DNA of 9,839 bases from Microbacteriaceae bacterium (lineage in GTDB: Bacteria > Actinomycetota > Actinomycetes > Actinomycetales > Microbacteriaceae). Both the position numbers and the translations under genes were made by a program. The stretch is from the NCBI GenBank assembly GCA_022701925.1, contig JAKONM010000350.1:1-9839 (forward strand), read 5' to 3'. The notes below the pieces were generated by a model. The model saw nothing but the letters and a program-made list of their open reading frames with translations. It was not told the DNA's origin and did not search any database. Of this stretch, positions 5,068 to 9,839 are shown in pieces (the stretch's first letter is position 1; each line of letters opens with the position of its first letter).

Positions 5068-5838
5068 GACGAGCACCTCCTGCAGGAAGTCCTTCATCGC
5101 GGCCCAGCTGCGCCGCTCGGCTGCGGCCTGGAACTGGGCGCCGTGGTCGGGCGCGTCCGTGCCCGGCACGGTGAAGGCGTGCATCGCGCCCGAGTAGCTG
5201 GTCAGCTGCCAGTCGACCTGCGGCGCCGTGCGCAGCTCGTCCTCCAGCGCCTGCACGTCGGCGTCGGGCACCACCGGGTCCGCAGCGCCGGTGAGCACCA
5301 GCAGCTTCGCGCGGATGCGCTGCGCCTCCCCCTCCGGGCCCGTCTGCAGGCCGCCGTGGAAGCTGACGACGCCGTCGACCGCTGCGCCGGTGCGCGCCAG
5401 CTGCAGCACGGACGAGCCGCCGAAGCAGTAGCCGATCGCGGCGGTGCGCGAGGCGTCGACCGCGTCCTCCTGCAGCATGCGCTCGAAGCCGCCGACGACC
5501 CGTCGCCGCCACAGGTCCTGGTCCCCGTAGTAGGAGCCCGCGACCCCGGCGGCCTCGGCCTGCGACGGTCGCACGTCGGCCCCGTAGACGTCCGCGCCGA
5601 AGGCCGCGTAGCCCAGGCGGGCCAGCATCTCGCAGCGCATGCGCACCATGTCGCTGACGCCGATCCAGTCGTGCACCACCAGCACGCCCGGGTGGGGGCC
5701 GCCGCCCGCTGGCACGGCCAGGAAGCCGCGGCAGGCGGTGCCGTCCACGTCGTAGTCGACCTCGCGGGTCGCGACGCCGCCCTGCGGCTCGGGCTCGCGG
5801 TCGAGGATCGTCTGGAACTCGGGTGCGTACTGGGTCAC
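5059..5838 (-). CDS. Dienelactone hydrolase family alpha/beta hydrolase
   Basis: The 259-aa protein has the dienelactone hydrolase fold. It contains a core strand and loop (HPGVLVVHDWIGVSDMV), the nucleophile elbow GYCFGGSS with catalytic Cys138, an acid in TGAADPVVPD (Asp187) and the His in YSGAMHAFT (His220). The Cys-Asp-His triad is that of the DLH family rather than the Ser triad of general esterases. Members hydrolyse dienelactones or other esters in the cytoplasm; the substrate here is unknown and no aromatic-degradation genes are nearby. The start is a GTG at 5836-5838 with only a weak ribosome binding site. The same frame stays open upstream through the reductase gene as an antisense-like artefact, so the start is placed where family similarity begins. 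The SDR gene lies 80 bp upstream in the same direction with an inverted repeat between them. Confidence 0.9.
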   Translation of the reverse strand: MTQYAPEFQTILDREPEPQGGVATREVDYDVDGTACRGFLAVPAGGGPHPGVLVVHDWIGVSDMVRMRCEMLARLGYAAFGADVYGADVRPSQAEAAGVAGSYYGDQDLWRRRVVGGFERMLQEDAVDASRTAAIGYCFGGSSVLQLARTGAAVDGVVSFHGGLQTGPEGEAQRIRAKLLVLTGAADPVVPDADVQALEDELRTAPQVDWQLTSYSGAMHAFTVPGTDAPDHGAQFQAAAERRSWAAMKDFLQEVLVDR

Positions 5839-5863
5839 GGTCGTCCAGTGTCGTCCTGCGCAC

Positions 5864-5896
5864 CCGAGCCCGGCCCGGGAGCCCGATCGGGCTCGG
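5864..5896 (-). terminator. Inverted repeats between SDR and hydrolase genes
   Basis: The perfect 16-bp palindrome GAGCCCGATCGGGCTC (5879-5894) competes with a 9-bp stem pairing CCGAGCCCG (5864-5872) with CGGGCTCGG (5888-5896). It lies 23 bases past the SDR stop and 26 bases before the hydrolase start on the minus strand. It may terminate the SDR transcript; an operator role for the hydrolase gene is an alternative because the core is a perfect palindrome. Confidence 0.4.
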
Positions 5897-5918
5897 CCGG
5901 CCTCCCGCTCCCGCGCGG

Positions 5919-6602
5919 TCAGCGCACCGCGGAGGGGCGCACGGAGGCGGTCTCCAGCACGGCGCCGGGCGGCAGATCGACCGCGGTGCGCACCACGGCG
6001 GCGACGTCCGCGGGGTCCAGCAGGAAGCGCAGGTCGTAGTCGCGCCCCTCCTTCTCGACCTTGGCCCGCTGCATGTCCGAGTCGGTCCGACCCGGGTGCA
6101 CCGACACGACCCGCACGCCGGCCTGCCGCTCCTCCTCCCGCAGCGCGTCGGCAAGGGCCCGCAGCGCGAACTTCGACGCCGCGTAGACCGCGCCGCCGGG
6201 GGCGCTGCTGAAGCCGGAGCCGCTGTTCACCAGCACCACCGTGCCGCGGGCGGCACGCAGGGCGGGCAGCGCGAGCCGGGTCAGCTCGGCGACCGCGAAC
6301 AGGTTCGCCTCGAACACCCGCCGCCACGTCGCCCGGTCCGTGTCGCCGACCGCGTCGCCGTCCTCGACCCCCGCGGAGTGCACCAGCACGTCCAGCCGCT
6401 CGGGCAGTGCGGGCAGGGCGTCGTCGACGAGGTCGGCCACGAAGCCCGCCGCGGAGGGCAGCGCCGCCACGACCTCCGCGACCGCCTCCTCGTCCCTGCC
6501 GCCGACGAGCACGTGGTGGGTGCGGCCCAGGTCGGCGGCGACGGCGCGGCCGATGCCGCGGCTGGCGCCGGTGATCAGGGCGACGGGTCGGTGCTGCTGC
6601 AT
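5919..6602 (-). CDS. Short-chain dehydrogenase/reductase (SDR) family oxidoreductase
   Basis: The 227-aa classical SDR has the nucleotide-binding motif TGASRGIG at 11-18. It also has HSAG (75-78, in place of NNAG), Asn100 in EANLFAV, catalytic Ser127 in VNSGSG, and the YAASK motif with Tyr140 and Lys144. The four-residue catalytic set (Asn, Ser, Tyr, Lys) is complete, so an NAD(P)-dependent reductase or dehydrogenase activity is expected; the GGRDEE segment after strand 2 does not clearly decide the cofactor. Resemblance is to small cytosolic 3-oxoacyl-ACP-reductase-like SDRs, but the substrate is unknown. At 227 residues it is slightly shorter than the usual 240-260. The ATG at 6600-6602 has no clear ribosome binding site; a TACCCT -10-like element ends 6 nt upstream, which would fit leaderless transcription. 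Confidence 0.92.
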   Translation of the reverse strand: MQQHRPVALITGASRGIGRAVAADLGRTHHVLVGGRDEEAVAEVVAALPSAAGFVADLVDDALPALPERLDVLVHSAGVEDGDAVGDTDRATWRRVFEANLFAVAELTRLALPALRAARGTVVLVNSGSGFSSAPGGAVYAASKFALRALADALREEERQAGVRVVSVHPGRTDSDMQRAKVEKEGRDYDLRFLLDPADVAAVVRTAVDLPPGAVLETASVRPSAVR

Positions 6603-6608
6603 GCGACC

Positions 6609-6614
6609 AGGGTA
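6609..6614 (-). promoter_or_regulatory. Candidate -10 element for leaderless SDR transcript
   Basis: On the minus strand, TACCCT (matching TAnnnT) is followed by 6 nt and then the SDR ATG. Leaderless mRNAs, common in actinobacteria, have a -10 box at this distance, and no Shine-Dalgarno sequence is present. No convincing -35 box is visible. Confidence 0.3.
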
Positions 6615-6639
6615 GGAAGCCGTCGCTGCACCCCCGGAT

Positions 6640-6670
6640 CCGCGTCGGCGGCGATCGCCGCCGACCGCGG
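6640..6670 (-). terminator. Long GC palindrome between HNH and SDR genes
   Basis: A 22-bp perfect palindrome at 6644-6665 (half-site GTCGGCGGCGA) extends to a 15-bp stem with one bulged base when 6640-6644 pairs with 6666-6670. It is 10 bases past the HNH stop on the minus strand, so termination of the HNH transcript is the simplest reading. The perfect symmetry with no loop would also fit a dimeric repressor site upstream of the SDR gene. Confidence 0.45.
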
Positions 6671-6680
6671 GCGGACGGGC

Positions 6681-7055
6681 TCAGGCGGCGCGCTTGCGCA
6701 GGCGGCGCAGCTGGGCGTCGAGCTCGGGACGGGCCCTCCGCTGGCCGCCGCGCTCGGCGATCGCGGCGCGCAGCGCGACCAGCGACCGCTCCAACCGGCC
6801 GACGTCGGGGTGCCATCCGCGGCGCTCGCACTCGTCCAGCCACTCGACCAGGGCCCGGTGCCCGCGCTCGCCGTTGCAGCGCCGGCAGGCGGCGACCTCG
6901 TTCTCCGCCCACGACGGCCCGCCCTTGGAGCGCGGCACCACGTGCTCGGTGGTGGGCCTGCTGCGGGAGTCGAACGCGCCGCCGCACCACACGCAGGTCG
7001 CGCCGTCGCGGCGCATCGCCGCCTCCAGCCGCGCCGCCCGGTCCAGCTGCACCAT
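6681..7055 (-). CDS. Stand-alone HNH endonuclease
   Basis: The 124-aa protein has a compact HNH nuclease: zinc-finger cysteines CVWC (21 and 24), the EHVVPRSKGG motif with His38, Asn52 in AENEV, a second CRRC pair (57 and 60) and NGERGH with the terminal His66. This is the small HNH type with four structural cysteines. The C-terminal half (70-124) is Arg-rich and probably helical, and may contact DNA. The ATG at 7053-7055 has an AGGAGG ribosome binding site at 7063-7068 with 7-nt spacing. Stand-alone HNH proteins occur in phage, restriction and housekeeping settings; no methyltransferase or phage gene is next to it, so the target is unknown. It is followed by a long palindrome and then the SDR gene. 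Confidence 0.88.
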   Translation of the reverse strand: MVQLDRAARLEAAMRRDGATCVWCGGAFDSRSRPTTEHVVPRSKGGPSWAENEVAACRRCNGERGHRALVEWLDECERRGWHPDVGRLERSLVALRAAIAERGGQRRARPELDAQLRRLRKRAA

Positions 7056-7233
7056 CCGCCCGCCTCCTCATGAGGACTCAACGGCCGGCGGACCACCGCG
7101 ATTCCCTTGCAGCCACGGCGCCTGAGCGGTCGGCGGCTCCGCCGAGCGGATGAGGGACGTCGCGACTCGGAGCGGAGGGAGGAGGGCCCGCAGGCCGATC
7201 CGCCGGGCGCCGCCCCCGCGGGACGCTGCACCC

Positions 7234-7803
7234 GTGACCGTCCTGCTCACCGATCCCGAGAGCCGCGCCGTGCCCGTCCGCGAGTGCGGCGAGCCCCTGG
7301 TGCCCGTGCCGCACGGCGTCGTCGCCGTGGGCGGACGGCCCCTCGTGCGCAGCGGCCTCGCCGCGCGCCTGGCGGTGGCCGGGCTGCTGCTGCCGCCCGG
7401 CCGGCGCCTGCTGGTGGTGGCGGGGCACCGCTCCCCCGCCGAGGTGAGCGGGGGCCGCGACCGCTCACCCGCCGAGGTCGCGGCGCACGCCGCGGGCGCG
7501 GCGGTCGACGTCGCGATGGTCGATCGGCTGGGGCGGCCCGTGGACCTGGGCCCGCGCACGGGTCCCTGCGCCGAGGAGGAGGAGGAGGGCGGCGGCGACC
7601 TCGGGCTCGACGCGGCCGTCTCCGCCGAGGCCCGCTTCGAGCGCCGCCTGCTGGCCGATGCGCTGTCGGGCGCCGGCCTGGTCCGGCACCCGACGGCGTG
7701 GTGGCACTGGAGCCACGGGGACGGGATCTGGGCACGGGCGACCCGCTCCCCCGCAGCGCGCTACGGACCGATCGACGCACCGGCCCGCCACCGCGAGGGA
7801 TGA
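7234..7803 (+). CDS. VanX/DdpX-like D-Ala-D-Ala dipeptidase family protein (M15D), probably inactive
   Basis: With the GTG start at 7234 the product has 189 residues. It opens like the family (VLLTDPESRAVPVRECGEPL). Conserved elements are Arg66 in VVAGHRS (VanX Arg71 position), metal ligands His85 and Asp92 in the HxxGxxxD motif (HAAGAAVD), and His158 in WWHWSHGD, then RSPAARYGPI. In VanX the residue three before the last His is the catalytic base Glu181 (EWWH); here it is Ala155 (codon GCG at 7696-7698). The roughly 40 residues usually found between the Arg and the first metal ligand are shortened and replaced by a repeat of RSPAEV. A run of five Glu precedes GGGD. The metal site may persist while peptide hydrolysis is doubtful. 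An ATG at 7150 could extend the N-terminus by 28 Arg-rich residues, but lacks family similarity. It is convergent with the protease gene, 9 bp away. Confidence 0.78.
   Translation: MTVLLTDPESRAVPVRECGEPLVPVPHGVVAVGGRPLVRSGLAARLAVAGLLLPPGRRLLVVAGHRSPAEVSGGRDRSPAEVAAHAAGAAVDVAMVDRLGRPVDLGPRTGPCAEEEEEGGGDLGLDAAVSAEARFERRLLADALSGAGLVRHPTAWWHWSHGDGIWARATRSPAARYGPIDAPARHREG
7427..7478 (+). repeat. 19-bp direct repeat inside the VanX-like gene
   Basis: ACCGCTCCCCCGCCGAGGT at 7427-7445 recurs at 7460-7478 with one mismatch (18 of 19). The copies are 33 bp apart, a whole number of codons, so each encodes RSPAEV in frame. The second copy is the part that fits the family pattern (SPxEVAxH), which suggests the first arose by duplication or by a repeat-associated rearrangement. 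Confidence 0.85.
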
Positions 7804-7812
7804 GCGAGGGAC

Positions 7813-8766
7813 TCAGCCGATCAACCGCTCCGCCACGGCGACGGCCCGGTCGACGGGCACCGCGAAGCCGATGCCGATGTTGCCCGAGCCGAGCGTCGCG
7901 ATGGAGGTGTTCACGCCCACGACCCGGCCCTCCAGGTCGACCAGCGGCCCGCCCGAGTTGCCCGGGTTGATGGAGGCGTCGGTCTGCACCATCGGGGTCG
8001 ATCTCGACCGCGTCCCGCGGTCGACAGCGCTGACGATGCCGCTGGTGACCGTGCCGTTCAGCCCGAGCGGCGACCCCACCGCGATGACCGGCTGGCCGAT
8101 CTGCAGCGTCGAGCTGCGGCCCACCTCGGCCGCCGGCAGGTCGGCGGCCGAGGTCTGCAGCACCGCGATGTCGGCGTCCTCGTCGCTGCCGACGACCGTC
8201 GCCCGCACCGTGCGGCCGGTGCTGGTGAGCAGCTGCACGCTGGTCGCTCCGTCGATCACGTGGTGGTTGGTCACCACGTGCCCCTGGTCGTCCAGCACCC
8301 AGCCGGAGCCGCTGCCGCGGGTCGTGCGCACCTGCACGACCGACGGCAGGATCGCCTGGGCGGCCGCCTCCGTCTCCGTGCCGGGGGCGTTCGTCGCGCC
8401 GGGCACCGCCAGCTGGCGCGCGGCCGGCGTGCGCACCTCGCCGACCGCCCACGCGGTCGCCCCGCCGCCGAGGGCGCCGACCAGCAGGGCCGCCAGCACC
8501 ACGGCTCCCCCGGAGCCGCCCCGCCGGGACCGGGGCGCCGACGCCGTCGGCGGCGCTCCGGTCACCGGCGGGACTCCGGACCGGACCGCCCCCGCCCGTG
8601 CCGCCGCGACGAGCGGCGGTGCGGGCTGCGGTGTCGGGGCTGCCGGACGCGGTGCGGCTGCAGGGGCCGCGACCGTCCAGCGCTGCGGCCCGGTCGGCCT
8701 GCCCAGCCCCGGCCAGCGGTCCTGCTCAGCAGGGGCGGGCCGGCGGGAGGGGTCGTCGTCGCTCAT
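7813..8766 (-). CDS. HtrA-like S1C serine protease with N-terminal TM anchor, no PDZ domain
   Basis: The 317-aa protein has a long Pro/Ala-rich cytoplasmic N-terminus (1-84) and a membrane helix at about 86-109 (AVVLAALLVGALGGGATAW). A trypsin-like domain follows at about 132-317. The triad is visible: His169 in TNHHVI, Asp199 in DADIAVL and Ser271 in PGNSGGPL, with GSGSGWV before it and GIGFAVPVD at the end. It ends right after the protease domain, so the C-terminal PDZ of DegP/HtrA is missing, which removes the usual substrate-sensing module. The active site would face outside the cell membrane. The ATG at 8764-8766 has AGGA 8 nt upstream and lies 16 bp from the stop of the VWA gene, so the two are probably cotranscribed. 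A role in extracytoplasmic protein quality control is likely; the substrate is unknown. Confidence 0.93.
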   Translation of the reverse strand: MSDDDPSRRPAPAEQDRWPGLGRPTGPQRWTVAAPAAAPRPAAPTPQPAPPLVAAARAGAVRSGVPPVTGAPPTASAPRSRRGGSGGAVVLAALLVGALGGGATAWAVGEVRTPAARQLAVPGATNAPGTETEAAAQAILPSVVQVRTTRGSGSGWVLDDQGHVVTNHHVIDGATSVQLLTSTGRTVRATVVGSDEDADIAVLQTSAADLPAAEVGRSSTLQIGQPVIAVGSPLGLNGTVTSGIVSAVDRGTRSRSTPMVQTDASINPGNSGGPLVDLEGRVVGVNTSIATLGSGNIGIGFAVPVDRAVAVAERLIG

Positions 8767-8782
8767 GTCGGGAGTCCTTTCG

Positions 8783-9781
8783 TCAGATCAGTCGGGAGGA
8801 CCAGCGGAGGGAGAGCGCCGCGGCGACGAGCGCCAGCAGCAGACCGGCGACGACCAGCCAGGGCGTGACCTCCACCGGCTCGACGCGGAACCCGATGGAC
8901 GAGCCGATGTCCTCGTACACCTGGTTCAGGCGCTCGTCGCTGTCGGCCGTGTAGAAGCGGCCGTCGGTCGCCTGCGCCAGCTCGCGCAGGACGTCCTCGT
9001 TCACGGGCACCGTCTGCGGGCGCCCGGCGTCGTTCAGGATGAAGCCCTCCGGGGTGCCGTAGGCGATCGTCGAGACGGGCATGCCGTTCTCGACCGCCGC
9101 GCGGGCCCCCTCGGTCGGCGAGCGGCCCGAGGTGTTGTCGCCGTCGGACAGCAGCACCAGCCGGGCGGGGATGTCGGCGGCCGCCTCGTCCCCGGCGGCC
9201 GCCGCGCCGTCCTCCTCCGCGTCCTCCTCGCCCTCGGCCGCGACCCGCAGCACCTCGGCCGCGGACGCGGCCACGGCCTCGCCGATGGCGGTGCCGCCCC
9301 CGGACAGCTCGAGGTCGCGGATGCGCTCGGCGACCTCCGCGTGGTCGGTGGTCGCGGGCGCCACGACCGTCGCGCCGCCGGCGAAGGAGACGGCGCCGAC
9401 GTTGAACGACTCCGGCAGCTCCTCCACGAACGTCGCCGCGGCCTCCTTGGCCGCCTCGATGCGGCTGGGGCGCACGTCCTCCGCCAGCATCGAGCCGCTG
9501 GTGTCGACGGCCACGATCACGGTCGCCTGCTCGTAGCGGACGCGGAGGTCCACCTGCGGACGACCCGCGGCGACCCCGATGACCGCCAGGGCGCCGAGCA
9601 CGAGCGCCGCCGGCAGGTGGCGGCGCCAGCGGGGCCGCTTCGGCACCACCCGGTTCAGCATCGGCAGGCTCGCGAACCGCACGGCGTAGCGGTGGCGGCG
9701 GCGCTGCGCGACCAGGTAGGCGACGGCGAGCGCGGCCAGCGGGATCAGCACCAGCAGCCAGACCGGGTCGAGGAAGGTCAT
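8783..9781 (-). CDS. BatA-like VWA domain membrane protein
   Basis: The 332-aa protein has N-terminal membrane helices at about 6-25 and 55-74 separated by a basic cytoplasmic loop (QRRRHRYAVRF). An extracytoplasmic von Willebrand A domain follows (about 85-295), then a C-terminal helix at 307-326 ending in RWSSRLI. The metal-ion-dependent adhesion site is intact: DTSGS (93-97), Thr164 in GGGTAIG and Asp213 in LLSDGDNTSG. An insertion at about 183-202 is strongly acidic and Ala-rich (EGEEDAEEDGAAAAGDEAA), a low-complexity loop in the VWA domain. This plan is that of BatA-type proteins encoded with MoxR ATPase and DUF58 genes, which may lie beyond the right edge. The ATG (9779-9781) overlaps the stop of the upstream gene as ATGA and has AAGGAG at 9791-9796. 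The HtrA-like protease gene follows, so they may act on the same envelope process. Confidence 0.93.
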   Translation of the reverse strand: MTFLDPVWLLVLIPLAALAVAYLVAQRRRHRYAVRFASLPMLNRVVPKRPRWRRHLPAALVLGALAVIGVAAGRPQVDLRVRYEQATVIVAVDTSGSMLAEDVRPSRIEAAKEAAATFVEELPESFNVGAVSFAGGATVVAPATTDHAEVAERIRDLELSGGGTAIGEAVAASAAEVLRVAAEGEEDAEEDGAAAAGDEAAADIPARLVLLSDGDNTSGRSPTEGARAAVENGMPVSTIAYGTPEGFILNDAGRPQTVPVNEDVLRELAQATDGRFYTADSDERLNQVYEDIGSSIGFRVEPVEVTPWLVVAGLLLALVAAALSLRWSSRLI

Positions 9782-9839
9782 CGGGCCGCGCTCCTTCTGC
9801 GGGCGGCCGGCGTGCGCCGGCGGCGGAGGACGAACCGGG
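9778..9839 (-). CDS. 3' end of an upstream gene, unidentified
   Basis: Nineteen C-terminal residues are visible, read in the minus-strand frame that ends with TGA at 9778-9780: RFVLRRRRTPAARRRSAAR. The stop overlaps the VWA gene start as ATGA, the coupling used throughout this genome, which is why I accept such a short fragment. The Arg-rich tail following a hydrophobic FVL suggests the cytoplasmic end after a membrane helix. In related loci the gene ahead of a BatA-like protein is a membrane protein or a DUF58 protein of the MoxR cluster, but its identity cannot be read here. Confidence 0.6.
   Translation of the reverse strand, partial: RFVLRRRRTPAARRRSAAR

Noticed and set aside
5059..7071. 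A single 670-codon minus-strand frame suggesting a fusion protein upstream of the hydrolase
   Set aside because: Only the last 259 residues match a family. The upstream part is the SDR and HNH genes read in the wrong frame and is Arg/Gly-rich noise.
7573..7587. Five consecutive GAG codons as a possible variable repeat
   Set aside because: Too short to call a functional repeat; it encodes an acidic loop in the VanX-like protein and is noted there.
1..9839. CRISPR arrays, tRNA or rRNA genes, insertion sequences
   Set aside because: No regularly spaced repeats, no tRNA-like cloverleaf segments and no transposase or terminal inverted repeats were seen on either strand by eye.

Overview
The window is a GC-rich stretch with third codon positions almost always G or C, frequent GTG/TTG starts, 4-bp ATGA/GTGA gene overlaps and GC hairpins without T-tracts in place of classical terminators. 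With its combination of AmaP, DUF6286, DUF2273 and Asp23 proteins, a 13E12-type (DUF222-like) HNH remnant and a VanX-like M15D protein, it points to the chromosome of a high-GC actinobacterium (class Actinomycetes). The genus cannot be fixed from the sequence.

Layout. (1) 1-272: the 3' end of an HNH endonuclease gene on the plus strand, with codon use unlike its neighbours. (2) 505-3248, minus strand: an envelope-stress cluster. It reads, in transcription order, Asp23/Gls24 protein (3248), DUF2273-like membrane peptide, short Asp23-like protein, DUF6286 two-TM protein and AmaP-like two-TM protein, all joined by 4-bp overlaps. A CsbD-family stress protein follows, then a strong hairpin, then a 45-residue protein of unknown function. 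(3) 3528-5037, plus strand, divergent from (2): an ECF-type sigma factor, a 201-aa protein with an Asp23-like C-terminus and an N-terminus resembling a degenerate zinc anti-sigma domain, and a 109-aa Asp23-like protein. (4) 5059-7055, minus strand: dienelactone hydrolase-family protein, short-chain dehydrogenase/reductase and a stand-alone HNH endonuclease, with inverted repeats in the gaps. (5) 7234-7803, plus strand: a VanX-like D-Ala-D-Ala dipeptidase homologue lacking the catalytic glutamate. (6) 7813-9839, minus strand: a tail-to-head set of an unidentified 3'-end fragment, a BatA-like VWA membrane protein and an HtrA-like serine protease without a PDZ domain.

The most interesting unit is the divergent sigma/Asp23 locus. 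Five proteins with Asp23-like domains (two of them membrane anchored) plus DUF2273 and CsbD face a sigma factor whose immediate partner is itself an Asp23-domain protein. A plausible reading is that the sigma factor drives the membrane Asp23 operon, for which an ECF-like promoter candidate lies at 3343-3368, and that the Asp23-domain partner restrains the sigma factor or senses the envelope state. This is inference from domain content and position. The second point of interest is the VanX-like protein, which keeps the metal ligands but carries Ala in place of the general base and has lost the segment before its first metal ligand next to an in-frame 19-bp direct repeat.
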